From assembly GCA_046291695.1 (NCBI GenBank), contig JBKBSO010000012.1, positions 1 through 64,000 of the forward strand: DNA of 64,000 bases, given 5' to 3'. This document shows positions 34,178 through 42,960 of this stretch, in pieces; the stretch's first letter is position 1; each line of letters starts with the position of its first letter. Position numbers and translations under genes: made by a program. The notes beneath the pieces were generated by a model that was not told the origin of the DNA, did not search any database, and worked only from the letters and a program-made list of their open reading frames with translations. This DNA comes from PNNG01 sp046291695. Lineage in GTDB: Bacteria > Bacteroidota > Bacteroidia > UBA7662.

Positions 34178-34722
34178 TTTAATTCGTCGCTTCGGCTAAC
34201 GCCTTCGCTATTGAGGTTTTCAGCGTAGCTGAAAGCGGGATTTTTTGAATTTTGAATCTTGAATTTTGAATCGCAGTGGCTGTGCCGCTGCGCAGCTTCG
34301 CCCCGTCAGTCACAGGCCGTGTGCTAACCGAGTAATTTTTTTGAACAGTCAAAGAAAGCGATTGCCTGTGAACTGACCAAGGAATGGGGTGTTATTTTTG
34401 TGTAAAGGGGAGAAAATACCACGAACGGGGTAGAGGCTCGGGCTGGCGCCGAGCTGATTTGGAATTTGTCCTTCGGGCTAAAGCCCTCAGAATTTGAAAT
34501 TTGAAATTGACCAACGTTATAACGGCTTCGATTATTGAAATTCAGAATTCATCGCGCGCCTGAGGGCTCGCTATTCAAAATTCACAATTCGAACAGGGTA
34601 TAACCCAATGGGTACGGCTTCGGTCTTAGCCGTCCTTTAGCCCGTAGCTCCTTGGACCCCGTCAATAAGGTCGGGGCTGCGTTAATTATCGTTGAGCTTT
34701 TCTTCGAGATGCGCTCCCCAGC
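34178..34722. repeat. Repeat-rich interval without genes
   Basis: No convincing gene is visible. The interval contains AT tracts (GAATTTTGAATCTTGAATTT), a hairpin unit near 34470 (TTCGGGCTAAAGCCCTCAG) and a CTTCGATTATTGAAATTCA unit at 34511-34620. The last is shared with 37866-37990 and 42255-42410. Confidence 0.6.
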
Positions 34723-34800
34723 ACGAAGTGCGCTCCCCAGTGAACGAAGTGAACGCTCCCCGCCGAGTGAAACGAGCGCCCCCCGCGAGCGCAGCGAGCA
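34723..34800 (-). repeat. GC-rich short tandem array, downstream of wzc copy 2
   Basis: On the minus strand about four units of 20-24 bases read as a CGCTxxxCGCTCG-like core followed by GGGGAGC. The plus-strand counterpart with about eight units is at 37268-37470, beyond the start of the gene, so wzc copy 2 is bracketed by inverted arrays. Confidence 0.65.
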
Positions 34801-37242
34801 CTAAGGAAGGAGCCGCTGCCACCACTTCACCTCCTGCGTCTCCGCCATCTGCCCATAGGCGCCATACCCATACCCATAGCCATAGCCATAGCCATAGGCG
34901 TAGCCGTAACTATGTTCAAGCTGGTAGTCGTTCACCACGATGCTGGTATGCGGCAATTGGTCGCTACTGCAAAGTTGGTCGAGCATGCTCACAAACTTGC
35001 GTTTGGTATAGTTCTGCCGCATCACATAGATGTTGGCATCGGTATGTTTAGTAAGTTCGAGGGCATCGGCAATGAGTCCGAGTGGAGGAGTATCGATGAC
35101 GATGTACGCATAACGCCTTTTGAGTTCCTGCATCAGCGTATCAAAGGCAGGTTCAAGCAGTAGTTCTGAAGGGTTGGGGGGGACCGGACCGGCGGTAATC
35201 AGGTCGAGGCTGCCCCTGCCGGTGGGTTGGATGATCTGCTCAAGACTGTGCAGGCCGTCGAGATAAGACGAGACTCCGGCTTCGTTGTGCAAGCCAAAAT
35301 CCTGAAACAGCTTGGGTTTGCGCAAATCGAGGCCCAGCAGGAGTACCTTACGGCTGCCCAGGGCCATTACCGAGGCCAGGTTGAGGGCAATGAAGGTTTT
35401 GCCTTCGCCGGGCATAGAAGAGGTTACCATCACCGTTTGTTTGATTTTCCCCCGATTTACAAACTGCAAGCCGGTACGTAAGGCCCTGAAGGCTTCCGAC
35501 ATTACCGAGTTGGGATGGTCGAAAACGACCGTGTTATTTGTGTAATTGCTTTGGCCTACCACACCCAAGATGGGGGTTTTTGTATAATTTTCGATATGGT
35601 GCAGGTCCAGGATGTTCTGCTGCAAGGTATCGCGCAAGAGGATGATGATAACCGGCAAAATCAATCCAAAAATTGCCCCAAGCACATACATCAGGGGTTT
35701 GTTAGGAAACACTTGCTTGAGGGGGCGGGCCGCATCAAGCACCCGTACATCCGGACGGGCTGCAGAACCGGCCAAACCGGCTTCTGATCGTTTTTGATAG
35801 AGGAAAACGAAGATTTTTTCCTGCAGGCCGGTTTCGCGAGCCAAGACCAAAAGCTCACGTTCGGCTGCAGGTAATTTACGGAGTTCGCGCTCGGTTTCGG
35901 CCAATCGGTCGCTGAGCGAGGCGAGTTGCATTTTGGTTTGGGTATTAAGCTGACTTAGGTTTTCGCGCAGGGCAGTACGTGCAGAGCGCAATTGGCTTTC
36001 CGTTTGGGCCCGGATGGGGTTTCCGCTAAGGGTTTTATTGCCCATCACCACCCATTCGTCGTACACCCGGCTAAGGTTGAGCACCAGTCCTTCGAGCACC
36101 CGGTCTTGTATGCCCAATACCGAAGGCACCATGAGGGCATCGAGCGAGTCGGTGCTGTTCATGTAGCGGCTCAGGTACTGGTAATAGCGCTGGCGGGTGA
36201 GCAATTCGGCTTGTTGCAGGTGAAGGTTTTCGAGCCGGCCATGTACCAAGCGCGCTTCTTGGCTCATATCCATGAGGCGGTTGTCTTCGCGGAAACTTAC
36301 ATTGCTACTTTCTGCCTGATCGAGGGCGCGCGACACCTTTTCGAGTTCTTCATCTACAAACTGGGTGGCCCGTACTGCGGTTCGCAGCTTTAGGGCCAGG
36401 TTGCGGCGGATGTACACCTCAGCAAGCTTATTGAGATAAGCGCATTCTTTGGATCTGTTAGCGCCATCGAGGCTCAATTCAAGTATGCTTGAAGGATATT
36501 TGGGAACTTTTACCTCCAGGAAGCCATGGTAGCGCTCAATGAGTTGGGAGAGGCTGTAGAATTCGATGCGGTAAGCCGCCGGAAGTTGCGCTTTTCCGGG
36601 CAGAGGCAGCAAGCGAAAACGGTGTTGTGGTCCTTCGATCCACTGGCCAAACTTGTATTTGGCTGTGGGAATCTTATCGAGTCGGCTTTTTCCGATTTTA
36701 ATTTGTTCGTGCGAGGCGGGCAGTTGCAGGGCACCTCCATTCAAGTTCGCTTCGAGGCGGAAGTGCAGGCTATCCACGACCTCAATATCAAAACTCACCT
36801 GAAAAGGTTGCAGGTGATTGGAGTCGATTTCAACCAAAAAGGGTCGTTCGTCGTAGAGTTCGTTGGCATAAAACCGGCCTTTGCTGTAATAGCTTACCCC
36901 GAAGTCGAGCTCACGCAACACCGCTTCGGTAAGGCTGTAGGACTCGATGATGGCGGCTTCGTTTTCAACGACGGCGCTGCTTTCGATGAGGCCTTCTCCT
37001 GCACCCAAAAAAGACTGAACGCTTCCGCGAGATTTTACCCAGGGGGTATTGTCGATAATCACCGTACTGTGGACACGAAATACCGGTTCGAGGTAGCGGA
37101 TGAACAAAAAGGCGAGCAAAAAGCCGGCAGCCAGGGCGACCACAAACCAAGGCCAATGTGGCAAAAAACGGCGCACATAACTCATAAAGTCGAGCTTGTG
37201 TTCCTCCGGAGTTTGCGTTTGGTTTAGGTTTTGTACGCGCAT
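34801..37242 (-). CDS. wzc: Wzc-like polysaccharide co-polymerase / tyrosine kinase (copy 2)
   Basis: This second Wzc-type protein (813 residues from the ATG at 37242) has the same layout as copy 1: a Wzz domain, a periplasmic coiled coil, Walker A SSMPGEGKT, Walker A' VLLLGLDLRKP and Walker B YIVIDTPP. It ends in a tail with nine tyrosines, mostly Tyr-Gly pairs, before QMAETQEVKWWQRLLP. A GTG at 37251 is in frame, but it lies inside a TAnnTTTG promoter box, so the ATG is preferred. It stands alone, without a wza partner, between inverted GC-rich arrays. It may serve a different chain-length setting of the same exporter or a second polysaccharide. Confidence 0.93.
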   Translation of the reverse strand: MRVQNLNQTQTPEEHKLDFMSYVRRFLPHWPWFVVALAAGFLLAFLFIRYLEPVFRVHSTVIIDNTPWVKSRGSVQSFLGAGEGLIESSAVVENEAAIIESYSLTEAVLRELDFGVSYYSKGRFYANELYDERPFLVEIDSNHLQPFQVSFDIEVVDSLHFRLEANLNGGALQLPASHEQIKIGKSRLDKIPTAKYKFGQWIEGPQHRFRLLPLPGKAQLPAAYRIEFYSLSQLIERYHGFLEVKVPKYPSSILELSLDGANRSKECAYLNKLAEVYIRRNLALKLRTAVRATQFVDEELEKVSRALDQAESSNVSFREDNRLMDMSQEARLVHGRLENLHLQQAELLTRQRYYQYLSRYMNSTDSLDALMVPSVLGIQDRVLEGLVLNLSRVYDEWVVMGNKTLSGNPIRAQTESQLRSARTALRENLSQLNTQTKMQLASLSDRLAETERELRKLPAAERELLVLARETGLQEKIFVFLYQKRSEAGLAGSAARPDVRVLDAARPLKQVFPNKPLMYVLGAIFGLILPVIIILLRDTLQQNILDLHHIENYTKTPILGVVGQSNYTNNTVVFDHPNSVMSEAFRALRTGLQFVNRGKIKQTVMVTSSMPGEGKTFIALNLASVMALGSRKVLLLGLDLRKPKLFQDFGLHNEAGVSSYLDGLHSLEQIIQPTGRGSLDLITAGPVPPNPSELLLEPAFDTLMQELKRRYAYIVIDTPPLGLIADALELTKHTDANIYVMRQNYTKRKFVSMLDQLCSSDQLPHTSIVVNDYQLEHSYGYAYGYGYGYGYGYGAYGQMAETQEVKWWQRLLP

Positions 37243-37250
37243 GAATGCCA

Positions 37251-37258
37251 CAAAAGTA
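37251..37258 (-). promoter_or_regulatory. -7 box (TACTTTTG) of wzc copy 2
   Basis: The minus-strand sequence TACTTTTG is a perfect TAnnTTTG match nine bases upstream of the ATG at 37242. Transcription would start almost at the start codon, giving a very short leader. No clear -33 box was found. Confidence 0.45.
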
Positions 37259-37267
37259 ACAATAAGT

Positions 37268-37470
37268 TGAGAAGTTCGCTTCGCTCATTGGGGAATACTC
37301 GCTGGCGCTCGTGGGGAGTACTCGCTGGCGCTCGTGGGGAGCGTTCGCTTCGCTCACTGGAGAGCGCGCTACCGCTCGCGGGTGAACGCTCACTTCGTTC
37401 GCGGGGGTGCTCGCTACGCTCGCGGGGAGCGTTCGCTTTGCGAACGGGAAGGGCCGATGCCTTGGTCGGC
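37268..37470 (+). repeat. GC-rich short tandem array, upstream of wzc copy 2
   Basis: About eight degenerate units of 20-25 bases each pair a core such as CTCGCTGGCGCTCG, GTTCGCTTCGCTCAC or GCTCGCTACGCTCGC with GGGGAGT/GGGGAGC. The last unit (GTTCGCTTTGCGAAC) is a perfect palindrome with a three-base loop. Reading frames across this array are artefacts. Confidence 0.75.
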
Positions 37471-37625
37471 CTGTTTCGCATTCGCTCGGAGACCCATGCT
37501 TTAACCGGCTCGCTGACGCGAGGGGGGGTGGCGTGCTGTGCAAACTGGCTCAAATCGCGCAAATTTTAGCGTTTTTGAGGCAGAAGCATGACAATTACTT
37601 GGACACCTTCGAAATTTAAGTCGGC

Positions 37626-37823
37626 ATGAACACCTACCGCTTTGAAACACTAGAAGCCTGGCAATTGGCGCGGGCATTCCGCATTCAGGTATATGAGCTG
37701 GTGAAAACTTTTCCGCCATACGAAGCTTTTGCGCTGAGCAGCCAACTCCGCCGGGCTGCTAGCAGCATTACCGCCAACCTGGCTGAAGGTAGCGGACGTG
37801 TTTCAAGCTTAGATTGGATTTGA
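37626..37823 (+). pseudogene. Truncated four-helix-bundle (S23-type) gene
   Basis: The first 58 residues (MNTYRFETLEAWQLARAFRI, PPYEAFALSSQLRRAASSI and NLAEGSGRV) match the N-terminal half of the four-helix-bundle family. The reading frame then runs into the TTGGATTTGAAATTTGACC repeat and stops at 65 residues, about half the normal length of 115-130. The repeat unit seems to have replaced the 3' half. A short product could still be made but would lack two of the four helices. Confidence 0.75.
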
Positions 37824-38353
37824 AATTTGACCTTCGGGCTGGCGCCCTCAGTATTTGCAATTTGCAATTCGATCCACGGTTAAGCCCAATGACAACGTCT
37901 TCGATCATTAAAATTCGGGAATCGTCGCTCGGGCTGCGCCCATCGCTATTCAAAATTCATCGCGTGCCTGTGGCACGCTGGCAGTATTAACGAACTTATG
38001 AAAAGCCCTGATAGGCTGTCAGCGAACAGGCCGGAGTGCAGCCTTGCTTATTGGAATGTACACCAAAATCAAAGCCCTGAAGGGGCGCAATACCTTCACG
38101 ACATCGCAACTGAAATCGTGCTCTAAACGTCAAAACGGTTTGGCACATCATGAGCCGTTAGCCTATTTCGCACCATCAGCGCTCAAATTACGTAGACATC
38201 CTTTATCTGCCCTATTGTATGGCGCGCCTTCAGCGCTCTTTTAGGTGTGCTAAATCAAAGTAGCCAATCCGCGCTAAAAACAGACAAGTCAGGAAAGAAG
38301 CCTTTTGATTGCTATTTAGTTTGATCTAATTGTCCAAGCCCCCCCAATGAGCG
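37824..38353. repeat. Repeat-rich interval without genes
   Basis: The interval has a hairpin unit (TTCGGGCTGGCGCCCTCAG at 37832), a CTTCGATCATTAAAATTC-type unit at 37866-37990, a GTGCCTGTGGCAC hairpin, and a stretch at 38020-38260 (GCCCTGAAGGGGCGCAATAC, ATGGCGCGCCTTCAG). The last stretch recurs at 55081-55500. No coding sequence is supported. Confidence 0.6.
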
Positions 38354-39115
38354 CTAGCGAAGCCCACGTTGGCGAACAGCTTCAAACAACAAAATCCCCG
38401 CCGCTACCGATACATTCAACGAACCTACAGTCCCTTGCATGGGAATTCGGGCCAAATGCGTGGCTTTTCGCAGGGTGCTTTCACTCAGGCCATCTTCTTC
38501 GGAGCCCATCACAATGGCCAGTGGCCCGGTCATGTCGATGCCGTAGTAGGTTTCGGCCGCGTGCTCTGAAGCGGCTACTATGGCAAAGCCGCTATCGCTG
38601 AGGTATTGGATGGCCTGATTGAGGGTCTGCACCCGGGCCACGGGCAGGCTGGCCAAGGCACCGGCGCTGGTTTTAATGGCATCGCCTGTTACCTGGGCGC
38701 TATTGAGCATAGGCAGTATCAGGCCATGGGCACCGGAACAGGCCGCTGAGCGGGCAATGGCGCCCAAATTCCGCACATCGGTTACCCGATCGAGCAGCAC
38801 CAAGAGGGGCGTTTCGCCCAACTCGTAAATATTGGCCACGAGGCTTTCGAGCTGATAATACGCCACCGGCGAAATGAAAGCCACCACCCCCTGGTGGTTT
38901 TTGCGCGTAAAGCTATTGAGTTTTTCGCGTGGCACTTCCTGCACCGGTACACCGGCTTCGCGGGCCTGCTGCACCAATTCCTTAACATCGGCTTCGCGTC
39001 TTTCGCGGGCAACAAGGATCTTGTTGATTTCCTTGCCCGAATGCAGGAGCTCAGCAACGGCATGGAGCCCAAAGGCCATCTCCTGGGGTTCTTGTTTCGA
39101 AAATTGTGGTCGCAT
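38354..39115 (-). CDS. rlmB: 23S rRNA 2'-O-ribose methyltransferase, TrmH/SpoU type
   Basis: The 253-residue protein is a SPOUT methyltransferase. The N-terminal substrate-binding part (FGLHAVAELLHSGKEINKIL) resembles RlmB, which methylates G2251 of 23S rRNA with S-adenosylmethionine. The three SPOUT motifs are LDRVTDVRNLGAIARSA, IVMGSEEDGLS and a PMQGTVGSLNVSVAAGILLF knot. It lies 47 bases downstream of the TMEM260-like gene, with a terminator hairpin between them. RlmB is likely; another TrmH-family specificity cannot be excluded by eye. Confidence 0.92.
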   Translation of the reverse strand: MRPQFSKQEPQEMAFGLHAVAELLHSGKEINKILVARERREADVKELVQQAREAGVPVQEVPREKLNSFTRKNHQGVVAFISPVAYYQLESLVANIYELGETPLLVLLDRVTDVRNLGAIARSAACSGAHGLILPMLNSAQVTGDAIKTSAGALASLPVARVQTLNQAIQYLSDSGFAIVAASEHAAETYYGIDMTGPLAIVMGSEEDGLSESTLRKATHLARIPMQGTVGSLNVSVAAGILLFEAVRQRGLR

Positions 39116-39117
39116 CT

Positions 39118-39143
39118 TAAAAAAAGCGCTCCCGAAGGAGCGC
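39118..39143 (-). terminator. Intrinsic terminator after the TMEM260-like gene
   Basis: On the minus strand GCGCTCC, a TTCG loop and GGAGCGC form a 7-bp stem (39126-39143) followed by a run of seven T residues. This is a stable UUCG-type tetraloop terminator located between the TMEM260-like stop and the rlmB start. Confidence 0.85.
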
Positions 39144-39162
39144 CTATCGTCGTTTTGTTGGT

Positions 39163-42100
39163 TTATCCCGCCCTGCCAATGGCATCGAAACGATTCTGGA
39201 ATTCCTTAGCCAAATCGGGCTGGTTGTAGGTAGTTGCCATCCGTATCATCTCCTGCATGATGGCCATGGCGTTTTGCATATCGCGTTCGTAGAAGCTGGC
39301 ATATTTACCACGCAAGCTACGGTAATACCGGGCTTCGTCTTCGAACATATCGAACAAATCGCCAGCCATGACATTGGCTTTTTCCGAAGCACCAGCCTGG
39401 TGATACAGCTCTACCATGCGGTAGTTGAAAATCATCAGCGGTACATGGCTGTGTGGCATTTCTTTCATCAGCAGATCGAGCACCTCAATGGTCTTTTCTT
39501 TTTCACCCTTGGCCAAAAGCGATTCTGCCAAACGCGTGGCGTTGCTGCGCAAATTGATGGTCATCCGACTTGTTTCCGGATCAATGTAAATACCGGTATT
39601 CATGCCTCCCCAGCGGAACTTCTCGGTAAGGTTGTTGTACATCAAATCGGTGGCTACACGAGCAGATTGACCCCCACGACTCTGGGTGTACACCGGCACA
39701 AAGCGGTAGGCCAAGCCTTCGAGCTGGAAGTAATCATCCAAGCCCAGGTATTGCTCGGCGCCCATGCTTACCGTCCAATAAATGGGGCGCTCCCAGCCGT
39801 TGCTGGCAATGATGTCGAGCACAATGAGGTCGTTTTTAAGGATGGCGTTCCGCGGATAATCCCACTCAATGCTCTCGAGCATGATGCTGGTATCGGCCTC
39901 GGTGAGGGCACCCTGACGAATTACCGCCTGCTTATCCACCGGCAAACGGAATCGCTTGGCCGGGAAATAATTGATCATATCGCCACCTTGGGTAGGCAAT
40001 TGCGAAGCCCGGTCGTCGCTGGTGGCGAAGCTGAGGATCTGCGATAAATCTACCGCAGTGGTAAGTTTGCGGTCGTAAAAGGGCACATAGTCGCGTACAC
40101 CTTGTACAATTTTCTCGGGCCCAATACTCAGCTTAATGGGCGGGGAGTCGTTGATTTGCCTGCGCAGTTGGTTGATGTACCAATCGGTACCCAATAGGCT
40201 CAAATTCACTACCCGCACGTCGGTACGGATGCCTTCTACCTCCTGGGCATACCAGAGCGGATAGGTGTCGTTGTCGCCCATGGTAAATATGATGGCATTG
40301 GGCGCACAAGTTTCGAGGTAATTGATAGCAAAATCACGTGCCGTAAACTTGCCCGAACGGTCGTGATCGTCCCAGTTTTCGGCAGCCAAAATGCCGGGTA
40401 CCGCCGCCAAGCATACAGCAGTTACCAAGGCAGCGCTGATGGCTTCAGGGGCTTTTTTACGGAGCGCATCCCACAGGGCCATCACGCCCAACCCAATCCA
40501 AATGGCAAAGGCATAAAACGAACCTACATAGGCATAATCCCGCTCACGCGGTTGCAGTGGTTCGGGGTTGAGGTACACGTTAATGGCAATACCGGTAAGC
40601 ACAAAGAGCATGGCCACAACCACAAAGTCTTTGTTGTCGCGTCGCAAATGATAGATGAGTCCGATAAGTCCCAAAAGTAGGGGCAACATATAATATACGT
40701 TGCGTCCTTTATTGGCTTTTTTAATGGCCGGCAAGTTTTGCTGCGGGCCTACACGGCCTTTGTCGAGGGCTTCGATGCCGCTGATCCAGTTACCGCGTTC
40801 AAAATCGAGGCCTTGGCCTTGCATGTCGTTTTGACGACCGGCGAAGTTCCACATGAAGTAGCGGTAGTACATATGGCCCAATTGGTAGGATACCAAAAAG
40901 TCGATGTTTTGGGCAAAAGTTGGCTTTTGACCATCGCGCAAGTTAAGCCAGCGCTTGTAGAAGTCGATATGCCGCTGCTGGGTACCGGCACGGCGATAGG
41001 CACGCGGGAAAAGGGTGCTGTGCGCGGGGTCATATATCGGCTTGATTTCTGGACCGATTTCTTCGTAAATCTCTTCTCCTTTGCGGTATTTCATCTTGCC
41101 TTCCTTTTGATCGATGACCTGGGCGGTGAAATAAGGCCCTTTGAGGAGGGGGCGGTCGCCATACTGCTCGCGATTGATGTAGCTCACCAAGGAGAAGATA
41201 TTTGACGGATTGTTCATGTTGATGGAAGGCTGCGCATGCGAGCGAATCACGATCATGGTGTAGGAACTAAAACCGATCAGCACAAAACTGAGGGCCAGCA
41301 GTGAGGTATTCAGCAGCACCATGCCTTTGCGCTGGCTGTACCAGATGCCATATACAACAGCGGCCACCAGGGCGGTGAGGAATACCGCATTGCCCGAGCC
41401 AAATGGTAGGCCGAGGCTATTTACAAAGAACAAATCAAAATAGCTGGCCATGGTAGGCACACCGGGAATGATGCCATATTGTATAAATACGAGTATGGCA
41501 CCTGAAATGAGCAGTGTATATACAATGCCCTTGGTGCTGGGCTGGTGTTTCTTAAAGTAGTACACAAAACAAATGGCAGGAATGGCCAAGAGGTTGAGTA
41601 AGTGTACGCCAATCGACAAGCCCATTAGGTAAGCTATGAGCAATAACCACCGGTTGCTGTCGGGCTCGTCGGCTACGCGCTCCCACTTGAGAATGGCCCA
41701 AAACACGATGGCAGTAAAAAAGCTGGAATAAGCATACACTTCGCCTTCAACCGCCGAAAACCAGAATGAATCGGTGAAGGTGTAAGCCAACGCGCCCACC
41801 AAACCGGCACCCATAACGGCCATCTTGCGGCCGCCTGCTACCACTTCATTGCCCTTCTCGATGATTTTGCGGCCCATGGCCGTAATCGACCAAAACAAAA
41901 ACAAAATGGTAAACGCACTGGCGATGCCACTGAAGAAGTTCACCATCCAGGCTACCTGTCCGGGATCACTGGCCAAAAGCGTAAACATGCGGCCTGTAAG
42001 CATAAAAAACGGCGCTCCGGGAGGGTGCATGATTTGCATTTTGTAGCAGGCCGATATAAACTCGCCGCAGTCCCAAAAACTGGTCGTTGGCTCCAAGGTT

Positions 42101-42174
42101 AGGGTGTACACTACCGCAGCTATCAGAAAGACCAGCCATCCGGTCAGGTTGTTGACACGCTGATATAAATTCAT
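39163..42174 (-). CDS. DUF2723 / TMEM260-like membrane glycosyltransferase
   Basis: This 1003-residue protein has about a dozen hydrophobic segments in the first half (from WLVFLIAAVVYTL on) and a large soluble C-terminal part with TPR-like helices near the end. The start region EPTTSFWDCGEFISACYKMQ with HPPGAPFFMLTGR is the DUF2723 signature, of the GT-C fold; the human homologue TMEM260 is an O-mannosyltransferase. In Bacteroidota it may glycosylate exported proteins with a lipid-linked sugar, acting in the inner membrane with its soluble part in the periplasm. The role is inferred from family knowledge. It is monocistronic, with a promoter-like box upstream and a terminator downstream. Confidence 0.9.
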   Translation of the reverse strand: MNLYQRVNNLTGWLVFLIAAVVYTLTLEPTTSFWDCGEFISACYKMQIMHPPGAPFFMLTGRMFTLLASDPGQVAWMVNFFSGIASAFTILFLFWSITAMGRKIIEKGNEVVAGGRKMAVMGAGLVGALAYTFTDSFWFSAVEGEVYAYSSFFTAIVFWAILKWERVADEPDSNRWLLLIAYLMGLSIGVHLLNLLAIPAICFVYYFKKHQPSTKGIVYTLLISGAILVFIQYGIIPGVPTMASYFDLFFVNSLGLPFGSGNAVFLTALVAAVVYGIWYSQRKGMVLLNTSLLALSFVLIGFSSYTMIVIRSHAQPSINMNNPSNIFSLVSYINREQYGDRPLLKGPYFTAQVIDQKEGKMKYRKGEEIYEEIGPEIKPIYDPAHSTLFPRAYRRAGTQQRHIDFYKRWLNLRDGQKPTFAQNIDFLVSYQLGHMYYRYFMWNFAGRQNDMQGQGLDFERGNWISGIEALDKGRVGPQQNLPAIKKANKGRNVYYMLPLLLGLIGLIYHLRRDNKDFVVVAMLFVLTGIAINVYLNPEPLQPRERDYAYVGSFYAFAIWIGLGVMALWDALRKKAPEAISAALVTAVCLAAVPGILAAENWDDHDRSGKFTARDFAINYLETCAPNAIIFTMGDNDTYPLWYAQEVEGIRTDVRVVNLSLLGTDWYINQLRRQINDSPPIKLSIGPEKIVQGVRDYVPFYDRKLTTAVDLSQILSFATSDDRASQLPTQGGDMINYFPAKRFRLPVDKQAVIRQGALTEADTSIMLESIEWDYPRNAILKNDLIVLDIIASNGWERPIYWTVSMGAEQYLGLDDYFQLEGLAYRFVPVYTQSRGGQSARVATDLMYNNLTEKFRWGGMNTGIYIDPETSRMTINLRSNATRLAESLLAKGEKEKTIEVLDLLMKEMPHSHVPLMIFNYRMVELYHQAGASEKANVMAGDLFDMFEDEARYYRSLRGKYASFYERDMQNAMAIMQEMIRMATTYNQPDLAKEFQNRFDAIGRAG

Positions 42175-42194
42175 TTCAATTGGTTTATTGGCGT

Positions 42195-42224
42195 CGAAAA
42201 TACTTAAAAAATACTTGTGCCCAA
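42195..42224 (-). promoter_or_regulatory. Candidate promoter of the TMEM260-like gene
   Basis: The minus strand shows TTG (42224-42222) and TATTTTCG (42202-42195), spaced 19 bases, close to the -33/-7 Bacteroidota promoter, about 20 bases upstream of the start codon. Confidence 0.35.
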
Positions 42225-42254
42225 GGTGGAGTTCGTTAAGAGATGAAAAAAAAC

Positions 42255-42410
42255 GCTTTCGAATTCAAAATTCAAAATTCAAGATTCAAGATTGGAGCGC
42301 GGTTTAAGCCGTTGCAAACGTCTTCGATTATTGAAATTCAAAATTCATCACTCGTGCTAACGCACTCGTTATTCAGCATTCAGCATTCGGAATGCGCCAT
42401 AACCCATTGA
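42255..42410. repeat. Dispersed AT-rich hairpin repeat unit
   Basis: AATTCAAAATTCAAGATTC, then GTCTTCGATTATTGAAATTC, a variable hairpin (CTCGTGCTAACGCACTCG) and ATTCAGCATTCAGCATTC. The unit is shared with 34511-34620 and 37866-37990, each with a different hairpin. Confidence 0.7.
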
Positions 42411-42465
42411 GCAGGTTTGTATTTAATAGAAAGGGTGGAAATATATTAAATTTTAATAAAAGACT

Positions 42466-42496
42466 TTGTGGTCTAAATTTAAAGTCAGAACTTTGT
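42466..42496 (+). promoter_or_regulatory. Candidate promoter of the MbnP/MbnH cluster
   Basis: CTTTG at about 42466-42470 and GAACTTTG at 42488-42495 approximate -33 and -7 boxes. They stand immediately before the ATG at 42500, so the transcript may have almost no leader. Confidence 0.3.
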
Positions 42497-42499
42497 ATT

Positions 42500-42883
42500 A
42501 TGCGTAAGCTATTGGCCATAATCCTCATATTGGTGCTGCTGCTTCCCCTACTGGGTAAGCTGTTGGTTTGGGGTCATTATGCCGCCAATATGAAATACTA
42601 TGCCGAAGTCCTTTGCGAAAACCAAACCAGGCCTGAGCTCAATTGCGATGGCCAGTGTGTGCTCGCTGAGCGCTTAGCAGCCACTCAGCCAAAAGCACCT
42701 AGTGCCCCGGGTATCCACATCACACAATTTGAGCTCTCGGTTTTTGTGCAAGAGCAACCCGCTGAGCGTCTGGCCCAACTTCAGCCTTTAACAAAAATGG
42801 CGAAGGCCATTCCGGTATCGGTAAAGTTGCCAAAACAGGTGTTGGTACTGATACCCGCCCCACCCCCCGAGCTTGTTGGATAA
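42500..42883 (+). CDS. Small membrane-anchored cysteine protein of the MbnP cluster
   Basis: The 127-residue protein has one N-terminal hydrophobic helix (MRKLLAIILILVLLLPLLGK). A cysteine-rich motif LCENQTRPELNCDGQCVLAE follows (three Cys), then a Pro-rich tail with no clear domain. Motifs like this occur in small Bacteroidota proteins next to MbnP-type copper-handling genes. Metal binding is plausible but unproven. The ATG at 42500 is chosen over the upstream in-frame start at 42392 because the signal-like helix begins there and the promoter-like box lies between. It is the first gene of a plus-strand cluster. Confidence 0.65.
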   Translation: MRKLLAIILILVLLLPLLGKLLVWGHYAANMKYYAEVLCENQTRPELNCDGQCVLAERLAATQPKAPSAPGIHITQFELSVFVQEQPAERLAQLQPLTKMAKAIPVSVKLPKQVLVLIPAPPPELVG

Positions 42884-42960
42884 ACCTCATTACCGTTATA
42901 CGGTACCTAATCGCCTGCGCTTAGGAGCGAGCTTTCTTATCCATCAAAACTCAAAACACA

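Noticed and set aside
36965..37569. Several Ser/Pro/Arg-rich frames on both strands
   Set aside because: They cover the GC-rich short array and the 5' end of wzc copy 2 in other frames.
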